NCBI RefSeq assembly: GCF_000243335.1
Contig: NZ_JH597773.1
Coordinates: 3,680,115-3,744,114 of the forward strand
Length of the DNA stretch: 64,000 nucleotides
Direction: 5' to 3'
Origin: Leptonema illini DSM 21528
GTDB lineage: Bacteria > Spirochaetota > Leptospiria > Leptospirales > Leptonemataceae
Under the pieces are notes generated by a model. It was given only the letters and a program-made list of their open reading frames with translations, searched no databases and was not told where the DNA came from. Numbering within the stretch: position 1 is the stretch's first letter; every line of letters begins with the position of its first letter. Positions 35,344 through 44,476 of the stretch are shown one piece after another. Position numbers and translations under genes: made by a program.

Positions 35344-36377
35344 GCCGGCGAAGCGATCCTCTGCGCCAGATCTTGCAGTGCATCAAGATGAAGCGTGCGC
35401 ATATCCTTCACAAAAAGAAAGACCGTATCGGGAAAATGTCCGAGCAGCACGATCTCTTCCAGTCGTCGCAGGGCGGGCTCGATGCTATGCACATAGAAGG
35501 GCTTTTCTTTCTCAAACGTGAGAAAGAGATAGCTACCAAGGGCCTTAAAGATGCGCTGAAGCGCCTGTAGATAATAACGGTTTCCATCTTCGCCCGGACG
35601 ACGATCCGTAATGGAGCGATAATAGTCGAGCCAGTGCCGTCGCTGTTCCATCGTCAGATCGCTGTACGGATCATAGAGCAGCGATGAGAGGTCATACCAG
35701 GGAAGCCCCATACGCGCATCCTGAAAATCGATGAAGACGATGCGTTGTGGATTCGACGGATCGGGAATCATGATGTTGCGCGCATGAAAGTCGCGATGCG
35801 TGAAGACGCGCGGCTCGGATTTGCCGAGATGCTCGCAGACGCTGCGCAGAAACATCTGCAGCTCGAACGACGGCCGCATGTCTACGTGCAAACGATCACT
35901 CAGGCGATCCAGGCGGGCAAAGAGGAACTCCATCTCCCACCAGAGTTTGTCGAAATCAAAGAAGCGGCCGGCCACAACATTTGGAGCCGTCAAACGATGC
36001 CAGCGTGCCAGCTCGTCGATGGCGGCCGTATAGGCTAACTCGCCGGCCTGGCGGTCTTTGCGGTACAGCGAATCGAGCGATTCGGCGCCTGCATCTTCAA
36101 GAAGCAGCCATCCGCGCTCGTCGAGATCGATGATAGACGGAACGGCCGCTCCTTCTTTTTTTAAGAAGCGACCGATCTGAACGAAATCAGAGCTCTCAAT
36201 TTGAAAGGGAAGGTCAAGGCAGAGAATCGCCGATCCGCCTGCGGATTGCACACGCCAGTAGCGCCGGGCCGATCCTTCATCGGCAAGCGCCGCCGCCTTC
36301 TCGAAGTCGAAGCCGTTTCTCGAAAGAAACGGCTGCAATTCCGATAAACGTTGCCGCAGCGGACCGATCGTCATCAA
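35340..36377 (-). CDS. amgK: AmgK-like sugar kinase (aminoglycoside phosphotransferase fold)
   Basis: 345 residues. The kinase-like fold shows FTHRDFHARNIMIPD with the catalytic aspartate, and VFIDFQDARMGLPWYDLSSL with the metal-binding aspartate. AmgK phosphorylates the anomeric position of MurNAc or GlcNAc from wall turnover. It overlaps the MurU-like gene downstream and aspC upstream by four bases each, so the three should be translated together. Resistance to aminoglycosides is not implied. Confidence 0.82.
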   Translation of the reverse strand: MMTIGPLRQRLSELQPFLSRNGFDFEKAAALADEGSARRYWRVQSAGGSAILCLDLPFQIESSDFVQIGRFLKKEGAAVPSIIDLDERGWLLLEDAGAESLDSLYRKDRQAGELAYTAAIDELARWHRLTAPNVVAGRFFDFDKLWWEMEFLFARLDRLSDRLHVDMRPSFELQMFLRSVCEHLGKSEPRVFTHRDFHARNIMIPDPSNPQRIVFIDFQDARMGLPWYDLSSLLYDPYSDLTMEQRRHWLDYYRSITDRRPGEDGNRYYLQALQRIFKALGSYLFLTFEKEKPFYVHSIEPALRRLEEIVLLGHFPDTVFLFVKDMRTLHLDALQDLAQRIASPA

Positions 36378-37588
36378 TCGAGCTCGCGAATAAAGGTTCC
36401 GATGCGCTCCACTCCGGAACGGATGGCCTCTTCGCCCAGAGCGTAAGACAGACGCACGCAGCGATCGTCTCCGAAGGCGATACCCGGAACGACGGCGACG
36501 TTATGCTTTTCGATAAGCAGGTTTGAGAAGGCCATGCTCATCGACGTCTCTCCCGGCGGAACAAGCTGCTTGAACTTCGGCTTGTTGTAGATGGCCGAGA
36601 TGTCGGGAAAGATATAAAAAGCGCCCGAGGGCAGGAAGACCTTCACGCCGTCGATGCTTTCAAGAATGCGAAACATGAGATCGCGTCGCCCCTGAAAGAT
36701 GCGTTTGAAATCACCGATGAACGATTGATCGCCTGAAAGCGCTGCCGCAGCAGCAGTCTGAGCGATGGAGGCAGGGTTAGACGTGCTCTGCCCCTGAATC
36801 GTTTCCATCGCCTCGATTATATGAGCGGGGCCGGCTCCGTAACCGATGCGCCATCCGGTCATGCTGTAGGCCTTGCTCACGCCGTTAACGACGACGGTGC
36901 GGTCGCGAAGCGAGGGCTCGATCATGAGGATGTTTTTAAATTTTAGCCCGTCATAGAGCAGGTGCTCGTAGATGTCGTCTGAAACGATGAGAACATGCGG
37001 ATGCTTTAAGAGAATATCGGCATACTGTCGCAGCATGGCCTCGTCGAAGTAGCTTCCCGTCGGATTGGATGGCGAGTTGATGACGATCATCTTCGTCTTC
37101 GGTGTAATAAGCGCTGCGAGTTTTGCCGGTGAAGGAACATACTTCTCTTCGATCGACGTTTCCAGTACGACTGGTTTTGCGCCGCAGAAGGATACGATAT
37201 CATTGTAAGAAACCCAGTAAGGAGCGGGGATGATGACTTCGTCTCCCGGATTGAGCACGGCGAGGAAGAGATTGAACAGAACCTGTTTGCCGCCCACTGA
37301 AGCGGTGATCTCGTTTAATCCGTATTTGAAGCCGTTCTCGCGCTCGAACTTCTGCTGAATGGCCTTCTTGAGTTGAACGGTGCCGCCGACAGGTGTGTAT
37401 TTTGTCTGCCCGTCACGGATAGCCGTGATGGCCGCTTCTTTAATGGAATCCGGAGTATCGAAGTCGGGTTCGCCGGCGCCGAAGCCGATGACGTCGCGAC
37501 CCATGGCCTTGAGTTCTTTTGCCTTTGCTGTGATGGCCAGGGTCAGCGAAGGGGAGATGGTGTTCATGCGTTCTGATACGGAGATCAT
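36374..37588 (-). CDS. aspC: aspartate aminotransferase (class I, PLP-dependent)
   Basis: 404 residues. Fold-type I aminotransferase with DVIGFGAGEPDFDTPDSI near the N terminus, NSPSNPTGSYF, the Schiff-base lysine in VNGVSKAYSMTGWRIGY, and the substrate-binding arginine in VRLSYALGEE. This is the bacterial Ib subgroup of AspAT, some of which also use prephenate. GAGG lies seven bases before the ATG. It heads the operon with amgK and murU, giving no clear pathway link. Confidence 0.92.
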   Translation of the reverse strand: MISVSERMNTISPSLTLAITAKAKELKAMGRDVIGFGAGEPDFDTPDSIKEAAITAIRDGQTKYTPVGGTVQLKKAIQQKFERENGFKYGLNEITASVGGKQVLFNLFLAVLNPGDEVIIPAPYWVSYNDIVSFCGAKPVVLETSIEEKYVPSPAKLAALITPKTKMIVINSPSNPTGSYFDEAMLRQYADILLKHPHVLIVSDDIYEHLLYDGLKFKNILMIEPSLRDRTVVVNGVSKAYSMTGWRIGYGAGPAHIIEAMETIQGQSTSNPASIAQTAAAAALSGDQSFIGDFKRIFQGRRDLMFRILESIDGVKVFLPSGAFYIFPDISAIYNKPKFKQLVPPGETSMSMAFSNLLIEKHNVAVVPGIAFGDDRCVRLSYALGEEAIRSGVERIGTFIRELD

Positions 37589-37689
37589 GGGCGAGCCTCA
37601 GACGGTGGATTACGGTAAATTTTTTACAGCGCGTACTCCAGCAATTAGAAAATACTTCCGGCTCTTAGCTTCGCGGTAGCTCTGGCTCT

Positions 37690-38187
37690 GTGCAGATCGT
37701 TCTTATCGAGCCGAAGATACCGCAGAATACGGGCAATATCATCCGACTGTGTGCTTGCACCGGGGCCAGCCTGACCATCGTTGGCGAACCGGCCTTCTCG
37801 ATGGATGATGCTCACATGCGTCGCGCCGGCCTTGACTATTACCGTGAAATCTCTATCGAAAGGCAGACCGATTGGTCTTCATTTTTGGATTCCATCGCCG
37901 CAAAGGGAAAAGGGTGGCAGGATCTGGCCTTTTTATCACGGTTTGGCCGCAGAACCTATACTGATTACTCTTATAGCATGGATTCGATCCTCGTTTTCGG
38001 CAATGAGCCGGATGGCCTTCCTCCGGAACTACGCGAAGAGATTCTACAGCGTTCGCCCGAGCAGCTGCTGCGCATTCCGGTGAGTCGACGGTGTCGTTCG
38101 CTCAATCTCGCGAATGCCGTTACGTTGCTTGTATACGAGGCACTGCGTCAGAACAATTTTAGCGATCTGCTGCTTGAGCTGGATTAA
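37690..38187 (+). CDS. trmL: tRNA (cytidine/uridine-34-2'-O)-methyltransferase
   Basis: 165 residues, SPOUT fold. The N terminus VQIVLIEPKIPQNTGNIIRLC, the central LVFGNEPDGLP, and IPVSRRCRSLNLANAVTLLVYEA form the trefoil-knot SAM site. TrmL methylates the wobble ribose of certain leucine tRNAs. The start is GTG; no close ribosome site stands out. A terminator follows 26 bases after the stop. Confidence 0.92.
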   Translation: MQIVLIEPKIPQNTGNIIRLCACTGASLTIVGEPAFSMDDAHMRRAGLDYYREISIERQTDWSSFLDSIAAKGKGWQDLAFLSRFGRRTYTDYSYSMDSILVFGNEPDGLPPELREEILQRSPEQLLRIPVSRRCRSLNLANAVTLLVYEALRQNNFSDLLLELD

Positions 38188-38212
38188 GCCGTTTGAAAGG
38201 CGCTGCTCTGTC

Positions 38213-38229
38213 GCGGCGAGGCCGCTTTT
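38213..38229 (+). terminator. intrinsic terminator after trmL
   Basis: GCGGC and GCCGC arms with a three-base loop (GAG) followed by TTTT. It lies 25 bases after the trmL stop. Confidence 0.55.
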
Positions 38230-38282
38230 CTCAAGAAACGAAAAGGCCTTGCGATTCTTGATTGAAAGCAGATTCTCGCTTT

Positions 38283-39128
38283 ATGCCTTTTCTGTCGCGC
38301 TGCTGCCTTCTGTTTTCTGTTTTGTTTTTTACAGGATGCGTGACCACCTACGCCGATGGTAGGACCGAATCCACCTTTGACGGCTTTCGCAATCTCTTTC
38401 GCAGCGCTCCGGACCGGGCCTGGAGATACGAAGATGTTGAGCCGCGCAATTTTCTTCGCCCCACCGGCGGGCCCATCCTGATCGCGCCGGCGCCCGAGAA
38501 TCCGCCCGAACTCGTTATCTTGAATGACGTGCCCGATGTACTGGATCAGGGCATGATGCCGGCCGGACCGATCTTCGCCGCCGGGTATATCGCCAACTCG
38601 ATGCTACACAGGTCGAAGATGAGCAGCTATCGCTGTTCGCCGTCTTTTCTCTTTCGCATGCTGAACGGCTCTGAATCGACGGCCGTTGAAATGATCGATA
38701 CGCTGAAGTTTTTGCAATCATCGGGATGCGCCCGCACGGCGCTTGTTCCCTATCGCACTCCCGGCGATTATGGTCGCTCTCCCGATAGCCTTGCCGTTCG
38801 CGATGCGCGCAATTTTCGCATACAGGGCTTTGGACGGGTCGATCTGACCGATATGGATCAGATCCGCAACCATCTGCTTCTCGGCCGTGTCGTGATTACA
38901 AGCGTTGTTCTGCCTGAGAATCTGGTGCAGTACGACGATGACGTCTTTGACCATCCCGAAGGGGACGTGATGGGAAGACAGAGTTTTGCTTTGATCGGCT
39001 ATGATGCAAAGAAGGCGCGAGTGCTTCTGCAGAATTCGATGGGCAAGGACTGGGGCGATGACGGACGTGTGTGGATTCCGGTCGGATGGTATGTACGTAT
39101 GGTCGTTGACGCTTACGTTATATACTGA
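38283..39128 (+). CDS. papain-fold lipoprotein lacking catalytic Cys and His
   Basis: 281 residues from ATG 38283; TTG at 38262 is an alternative. The signal peptide ends in LFFTGC (C19). The body resembles C1A peptidases: DVLDQGMMPAGPIFAAG aligns with the active-site region, and GRQSFALIGYD then VLLQNSMGKDWGDDGRVWIP aligns with the His and Asn region. The catalytic Cys corresponds to G95 and the His to Q233; only the asparagine (N251) and the WGDDG turn remain. It should bind peptides or act structurally, not cleave. Confidence 0.7.
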   Translation: MPFLSRCCLLFSVLFFTGCVTTYADGRTESTFDGFRNLFRSAPDRAWRYEDVEPRNFLRPTGGPILIAPAPENPPELVILNDVPDVLDQGMMPAGPIFAAGYIANSMLHRSKMSSYRCSPSFLFRMLNGSESTAVEMIDTLKFLQSSGCARTALVPYRTPGDYGRSPDSLAVRDARNFRIQGFGRVDLTDMDQIRNHLLLGRVVITSVVLPENLVQYDDDVFDHPEGDVMGRQSFALIGYDAKKARVLLQNSMGKDWGDDGRVWIPVGWYVRMVVDAYVIY

Positions 39129-39323
39129 TAGGATTCTAAGGACCGGATCTGAGCAGGCTCTTCACAGGTCAAATTTTTCTATTGCCCGGTAGGGGTATCT
39201 GAAAAGTATTCACTTAGCAGACTGCGAAAGCGGCAACCCGTTTGCAGGCAGTTAGATGTTATCTGATTAAAGAGCGTTCATCGCTCCTGAAAGATTGAAG
39301 AAATACAGCATGCAGGAAGGTGT

Positions 39324-40469
39324 ATGATTCTGGCAATTCCAAAGGAGACAACTGAGGGCGAAAAGCGCGTAGCCATCGTGCCCGAAACCGTCTCGAAACT
39401 GCGTAAGATCGGCCACACCGTGCGTATCCAGAAAGGAGCCGGTGAGGCATCTGGCTTTCCCGATCATCTCTATGAGAAAGAGGGAGCCGTTCTTGTCGAC
39501 GATGTGAATGATCTGTACGGTACGGCAGACGTTCTTCTGAAAGTCGACCGACCCGTCGTTCATCCGTCATCCGGAAAGAGCGAACTTGAAATGATGAAAA
39601 AAGGGGCCATCTTTGTCGGCTTCTTCTACTCGATGAGCAACGTCGATCTGGCTAAGAAGGCCGCCTCTACGGGCGTGCAGGTTCTGTCGATGGACGCCGT
39701 GCCGCGTATAACGAAGGCGCAGCGTATGGATGCGCTCAGTTCGCAGACGAACCTTGCCGGCTATAAAGCCGTCCTGCTTGCAGCCGATCATCTGCATAAG
39801 ATCTTCCCGTTGCTCATGACGGCCGCCGGAACGATCTCACCGGCTAAAGTAGTGATTCTTGGCGCCGGTGTTGCCGGTCTTCAGGCCATCGCCACTGCAA
39901 AACGCCTTGGCGCCGTCGTTGAGGTCTCTGACGTCCGCCCCGAAACCAAAGAGCAGGTTCAATCGCTGGGCGGAAAGTTCATCGAGCCTCCGCAAGACGA
40001 GAGTCTTGTAGGCGAAGGCGGTTATGCAAAAGAGGCCAGCGCCGAGTATCTGGCCAAACAGCAGGAGATCCTGCGTAAGCATATCTGTGAGGCCGATGCC
40101 GTCATTACTACGGCTCAGGTTCCGGGCCGAAAGGCTCCCGTGCTGATCAAGGCCGACGTTGTGAAAGATATGCAGCCCGGCGCCGTCATCGTCGATATGG
40201 CAGCCGGTACAGGCGGGAACTGCGAGCTCACCGAACCGGGACAGGTCGTAAAGAAGCATGGTGTGACCATCGTCGGTCATACGAATCTTCCGGCCGAACT
40301 GGCCTATCATGCCAGTCAGCTTTACAGCCGCAATCTTCAGGCGCTTATCGAGTACCTGACGAAAGAAGGCAATCTGAACCTCGACGCGAACGACGAGATC
40401 GTCAAAGGCGCTCTCATCACGCGTGACGGACAGATCGTCCACGAGAAAACAAGAGAACTGGCGGGTTAA
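39324..40469 (+). CDS. pntAA: NAD(P) transhydrogenase alpha subunit, part 1
   Basis: 381 residues. This soluble NAD(H)-binding domain I begins MILAIPKETTEGEKRVAIVP and contains VVILGAGVAGLQAIATAKRLGAVVEV and VIVDMAAGTGGNCE. The proton-translocating transhydrogenase uses the proton motive force to reduce NADP+ with NADH. The alpha subunit is split into two genes, as in Rhodospirillum. AGGAAGG precedes the ATG. It could supply NADPH for the Calvin cycle and biosynthesis. Confidence 0.95.
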   Translation: MILAIPKETTEGEKRVAIVPETVSKLRKIGHTVRIQKGAGEASGFPDHLYEKEGAVLVDDVNDLYGTADVLLKVDRPVVHPSSGKSELEMMKKGAIFVGFFYSMSNVDLAKKAASTGVQVLSMDAVPRITKAQRMDALSSQTNLAGYKAVLLAADHLHKIFPLLMTAAGTISPAKVVILGAGVAGLQAIATAKRLGAVVEVSDVRPETKEQVQSLGGKFIEPPQDESLVGEGGYAKEASAEYLAKQQEILRKHICEADAVITTAQVPGRKAPVLIKADVVKDMQPGAVIVDMAAGTGGNCELTEPGQVVKKHGVTIVGHTNLPAELAYHASQLYSRNLQALIEYLTKEGNLNLDANDEIVKGALITRDGQIVHEKTRELAG

Positions 40470-40491
40470 CCGTTCTCACAGGAGTGTATTC

Positions 40492-40806
40492 ATGGGTCTG
40501 CATGAAATCATTATGCTGGTCACGGTATTCGTGATCTCGATTTTTCTGGGATTTGAACTGATTTCGAAAGTTCCGCCCACTCTGCACACGCCGCTTATGT
40601 CGGGTTCGAACGCCATCTCGGGCATCACCGTCGTAGGCGCCCTCGTTTCAGCCGGATCGGGCGGGCCGAATCTCGTCTCCATTCTCGGGTATGAAACGAG
40701 CATATCGAGCATTCTCGGTTTTGTGGCCATCGTATTTGCGACGATTAACGTCGTCGGCGGCTATCTTGTCACCGACCGTATGACGCGCATGTTCAAGAAG
40801 AAGTGA
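40492..40806 (+). CDS. pntAB: NAD(P) transhydrogenase alpha subunit, part 2
   Basis: 104 residues, with three to four hydrophobic helices: IIMLVTVFVISIFLGFELI, then VPPTLHTPLMSGSNAISG and IVFATINVVGGYLVTDRM. This is the membrane anchor of the split alpha subunit. Translation is set at MGLHEII because of the AGGAG site nine bases upstream; the frame is open earlier but overlaps pntAA. It starts 22 bases after the pntAA stop. Confidence 0.94.
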   Translation: MGLHEIIMLVTVFVISIFLGFELISKVPPTLHTPLMSGSNAISGITVVGALVSAGSGGPNLVSILGYETSISSILGFVAIVFATINVVGGYLVTDRMTRMFKKK

Positions 40807-40819
40807 GGATAACCCTTTC

Positions 40820-42250
40820 ATGGAAACAAAAGATCTATTGATTCTTGCCTATCTGGTTGCCTCTGTTCTTTTTATCGTCGGCATCAAGCAGCTGAGCAAG
40901 GTAAAGACGGCACGTCAGGCAAACGGACTTTCGGCACTCGGTATGCTGATCGCCATCGTCGCGACGCTTTTCGATCAGGAAATCCTGTCTTATGAACTGG
41001 TCGCAGCCGGTCTGCTTGTCGGCGCTCTGATCGGCCTTGTGCTTGCATTGAAGGTGCAGATGACGGGCATGCCTCAGATGGTCGCTCTGCTGAACGGTTT
41101 TGGCGGCGGCGCCTCGTTGCTTGTCGCTTCGGGCGACTTTTATAGCTCTGGCGGCGACTCCGAGCCGTTTATTGCCACGACGATCTTTTTATCTGTATTG
41201 ATCGGTGGCGTCACGTTTACGGGATCGCTGATCGCCTTCGGAAAGCTGCAGGGCATCGTTACCGAGAAAAGCGTTATGTATCCGGGGCAGCATGCGGTGA
41301 ATGCATTCCTGATTCTGGTCGGAGTCATTGCCGGCGTGTTTATCGCCCTTCCGCCTATCGACAGCTATGCCGCTCTTGATGCGATCGGGCTCTCTGCCCT
41401 TGCCGGATTCACGATGCTTGAGATCCTGATCGTTCTCTCGCTTGTGCTCGGCGTGTTACTTGTGATTCCGATCGGCGGGGCCGATATGCCTGTCGTCATC
41501 TCGCTTCTGAACTCCTACTCGGGAATCGCCGCTGCGATGACGGGCTTTGTTCTCGGCAATACCGTCTTGATTATTACCGGTTCGCTGGTCGGCGCTTCGG
41601 GTATCATCCTGACGCAGATCATGTGCAAGTCGATGAACCGTTCGCTGATGAACGTGCTTCTTGGCGGCTTCGGTCAGACGGCCGGCAAGGGCCCGTCCGG
41701 ACCGCAGGCCGATATCATCGTCAAAGAGATCGGTACCGAAGAAGCGGCCATGCTTTTCGACGGAGCCTCGACTGTCGTCATCGTGCCGGGCTATGGTATG
41801 GCCGTGGCTCAGGCGCAGCACGTGGTGCGTGAGTTGAGCGACCTGCTCAGCAAGCGAGGAGCGCAGGTGCGGTTTGCCATACACCCCGTCGCCGGTCGTA
41901 TGCCCGGTCATATGAACGTGCTTCTTGCCGAGGCGAACGTTCCGTATGAGAATCTGCTCGAGATGGATCAGATCAACGACGACTTCGCTAATACCGACGT
42001 CGCTCTCATCATCGGAGCAAACGACGTAACGAACCCGGCCGCACGTCACGATCAGAACAGCCCGATCTACGGCATGCCCATTCTGAACGTCGATAAGGCT
42101 CGCACCGTTATCGTTATCAAGCGCAGCCTGAGGCCCGGTTATGCGGGCATCGATAACGAGCTGTACGGGTATCCGAACTGTCTGATGTATCTTGGCGACG
42201 CGAAAGACGCTATCTCCAAGCTGATCACGGAGATAAAAGAGAACGCCTGA
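40820..42250 (+). CDS. pntB: NAD(P) transhydrogenase beta subunit
   Basis: 476 residues. The N-terminal two thirds are membrane helices; the C-terminal NADP(H)-binding domain III shows VVIVPGYGMAVAQAQH, FAIHPVAGRMPGHMNVLLAEA and VDKARTVIVIKRSL. It starts 13 bases after pntAB. A terminator follows, closing a three-gene operon. Confidence 0.96.
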   Translation: METKDLLILAYLVASVLFIVGIKQLSKVKTARQANGLSALGMLIAIVATLFDQEILSYELVAAGLLVGALIGLVLALKVQMTGMPQMVALLNGFGGGASLLVASGDFYSSGGDSEPFIATTIFLSVLIGGVTFTGSLIAFGKLQGIVTEKSVMYPGQHAVNAFLILVGVIAGVFIALPPIDSYAALDAIGLSALAGFTMLEILIVLSLVLGVLLVIPIGGADMPVVISLLNSYSGIAAAMTGFVLGNTVLIITGSLVGASGIILTQIMCKSMNRSLMNVLLGGFGQTAGKGPSGPQADIIVKEIGTEEAAMLFDGASTVVIVPGYGMAVAQAQHVVRELSDLLSKRGAQVRFAIHPVAGRMPGHMNVLLAEANVPYENLLEMDQINDDFANTDVALIIGANDVTNPAARHDQNSPIYGMPILNVDKARTVIVIKRSLRPGYAGIDNELYGYPNCLMYLGDAKDAISKLITEIKENA

Positions 42251-42297
42251 GTGAGCGAGTTTCGACATGAAAAGTCGCTGTTCATGCGAACAGAATG

Positions 42298-42327
42298 AAA
42301 AAGCCCTGCCGTTCGGCGGGGCTTTTT
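42298..42327 (+). terminator. intrinsic terminator of the pnt operon
   Basis: AAAAAGCCCTGCC and GGCGGGGCTTTTT arms (one G-T pair), loop GTTC, ending in five T. It lies 47 bases after pntB and can also serve the convergent gene at 42360. Confidence 0.85.
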
Positions 42328-42359
42328 GCTTTATAGATCGCTGATGGAAACTGAGGGCC

Positions 42360-43115
42360 TCACACACGATCGGGATAGATCAATCGGATCGTTTTCGTTT
42401 TGACCCAGTCGTCTCCCTTCTTATCGAAATAGACGTATTGATGCAGTCGGCCCGTTTCATCGTATTCGTAGACACAACGGAACGCAGAGTCGGGTAAAGT
42501 CTTGATGCGTTCTTTCAAACGATCTTTCTCATCATACGAGTAACTGATCTGCTGCAGCGGCTTGCGCTGTTCGTCGGCCAGCTCCATCTTCGTCGGTCTG
42601 CCCTTTGCATCGAGCGCGATATGAAACACGTCGGAGTTCTTGTCCACGGTTTCGCGCACGGCGATCTTATCTCGCGCATAGGTGTAGCTGCGAACAAATT
42701 GCAGCGTCTTGCCGTTATGGACATCGATACGACTGACGCGGCCCTGCATGTACTGACGAGTCTTCGTCGAGACCGACTCTGCCTTTGCATTGAAGAATTC
42801 TTCTTTGACGGGCAGGCCTTTTTCGAATGTATAACGGATCTCGCCGGTAAAGTTGTTCCGGTCGTCATAGAACGATTCGCTCTGAATCCGACCTTTTTCA
42901 TCATAGCGGATGCGCGACGTCTCGACGATCTGGCCTTTTTCGTTCATGGCGATGAGCATGAGCGGGCCTTTTAAGCCGTCCTGCATGAGATATGGACCGA
43001 GCGGGTTGGCCACTCCGGGTTCGTAAGCGAACGGATCAAGCGGCTCACCGGAGAGGGCGAGAAGGCCAACGGGAGAGAGCAAGAGAATAAAGAAGAGGCG
43101 AAGGCGTGAGATCAT
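42360..43115 (-). CDS. secreted protein with YD/RHS-like repeats
   Basis: 251 residues with a signal peptide (ending GLLALSG near residue 23). The mature part is built of short beta strands with repeated Y-D-E-K/GR units: IRYDEKGRIQSESFYDD, YSYDEKDRLKERI and YEYDETGRLHQYVYFDKKG. This resembles the YD repeats of RHS-type or MORN-variant proteins. Its function is unknown, perhaps surface or outer-membrane associated. Monocistronic. Confidence 0.7.
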   Translation of the reverse strand: MISRLRLFFILLLSPVGLLALSGEPLDPFAYEPGVANPLGPYLMQDGLKGPLMLIAMNEKGQIVETSRIRYDEKGRIQSESFYDDRNNFTGEIRYTFEKGLPVKEEFFNAKAESVSTKTRQYMQGRVSRIDVHNGKTLQFVRSYTYARDKIAVRETVDKNSDVFHIALDAKGRPTKMELADEQRKPLQQISYSYDEKDRLKERIKTLPDSAFRCVYEYDETGRLHQYVYFDKKGDDWVKTKTIRLIYPDRV

Positions 43116-43180
43116 GGCCCTACGATTCTCGGCAGAATCGTTTCAGGGCTTAATCTCTTTCTTCCGGTCGAATCGGCTGG

Positions 43181-43894
43181 TTAAGCCTGCTCGCCGACAC
43201 GACGGGCGTCATGGTCACGCTTGCTTCGAAAGCGCTCGCTGAATGGGATCTCAAGACGGGCAATCGTCTGCTCGCCCTGGATGAGGATACGAAAGTAGGA
43301 CGGATCAATCCCCTCGCCTTTAAGAAGAATGATGATCAGAGCCAGACCGAGGCCGGCGCCTTCGGTATCGCCCGACATGGCCTGTTCCATATAGAACTCG
43401 GCCAGGTCGTTATAGCCCATGGCCTTTTTCAGCTTGTCGCGCATGATCGTCTCTTCGGCCGGGATGATGGCCGTGTTATTCACGACTTCGATGCGGATGC
43501 CCTCTTTATCGAATTCAAAGTCGATCATGCAATAGAGGCCGCGATCGCGGGCCTTTTTACCGTATTCGAGGGCCATCTTTTCGCTGAAGGCCTTTTTATA
43601 GAGTTCGATGCCCTTATGGTACTGGCTTTCGTCGTTCAGGTCGAGGCTCTGTTCGTCGAAGAAGATGCGCTTCTGGTTTGCCTTACATCCGTTGATGACA
43701 AGCTCTTTAAGGATCGTATACAGAGTATGGATGAGCCGCTCATGCTCGGTCTTGCGAAGAATGGACTCAAGAGAGAACATAATATGTTTCTCGACGAGTT
43801 CCGTCATCCGGTGCGTTTTCAGAATCAGATAGCGACCCTGATTCACCGCCCCTTCAATGTTACGATTGATGCGTTCGACCTGTTCCGTTACCAT
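43181..43894 (-). CDS. orphan histidine-kinase-like ATPase
   Basis: 237 residues. A GHKL ATPase domain is visible: N box LKELVINGCKANQKRIFF, and G box GDTEGAGLGLALIIILL with ATP-lid glycines. There is no phosphoacceptor histidine domain, sensor or membrane segment. The N-terminal 50 residues are helical. It may be an anti-sigma-like or accessory ATPase of a signalling system. Divergent from sixA at 44015. Confidence 0.78.
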   Translation of the reverse strand: MVTEQVERINRNIEGAVNQGRYLILKTHRMTELVEKHIMFSLESILRKTEHERLIHTLYTILKELVINGCKANQKRIFFDEQSLDLNDESQYHKGIELYKKAFSEKMALEYGKKARDRGLYCMIDFEFDKEGIRIEVVNNTAIIPAEETIMRDKLKKAMGYNDLAEFYMEQAMSGDTEGAGLGLALIIILLKGEGIDPSYFRILIQGEQTIARLEIPFSERFRSKRDHDARRVGEQA

Positions 43895-44014
43895 GGCAGC
43901 CCACTGTGGGAATTTACTGTTGACTAAAAACTTTCCGGGAAAGATGGCAATACTTTTTAACGCTTCCGGCAGGTGCGTCTTTGTTATTTTCGTCCATAGA
44001 CAGGTGATAATTCA

Positions 44015-44476
44015 ATGAAACTCGTATTCATGCGACATGCAGAAGCGGTTGAAGTACCCGAGAACGGCGAACGTGCGCTGACGGCGAAGGGCCATCGGGA
44101 TGCCGAAAAGATGGGCCGTATGCTGCGTAGCAGCGGATGGCAGTGGACGGAGGTGCGCTCCAGTCCCGTATTGCGGGCCCGACAGACGGCGGAGCATATC
44201 GCGCCTCTTCTGCATACGCAGCATCGTATCGATCCGTTACTGCAGCCCGGTGTGACGCCCGAGCAATTCCTCGGTGGCCTGGACGGCCTTGTGCAGTCGT
44301 CGGCGCAGCTCTGCATCTTTCACATGCCCGATATCGCTTATGTCGCTTCACGCCTTCTTGGAATCGAAAGCTCTCATCTGTTTTTTTCGCCCGGCAGCGC
44401 TCTTGCCATCAATATGGCCAGCCGCGGCGGAGAGTGTATTCAAATCTTTCAGTATCAGCCCGATTTTATCGGATGA
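44015..44476 (+). CDS. sixA: SixA-type phosphohistidine phosphatase
   Basis: 153 residues of the histidine phosphatase superfamily. The catalytic R7-H8 is in MKLVFMRHAEA, with the conserved arginine in SSPVLRARQTAEHI. SixA removes phosphate from histidine-phosphorylated domains such as HPr-like proteins or HPt domains. It lies divergent to an orphan kinase-like ATPase, which could hint at a related signalling role. The 3' end overlaps the convergent glycosyltransferase gene by 11 bases. Confidence 0.82.
   Translation: MKLVFMRHAEAVEVPENGERALTAKGHRDAEKMGRMLRSSGWQWTEVRSSPVLRARQTAEHIAPLLHTQHRIDPLLQPGVTPEQFLGGLDGLVQSSAQLCIFHMPDIAYVASRLLGIESSHLFFSPGSALAINMASRGGECIQIFQYQPDFIG

Noticed and set aside
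35340..36377. Aminoglycoside resistance kinase
   Set aside because: The fold is shared, but linkage with a MurU-like transferase points to amino-sugar salvage instead.
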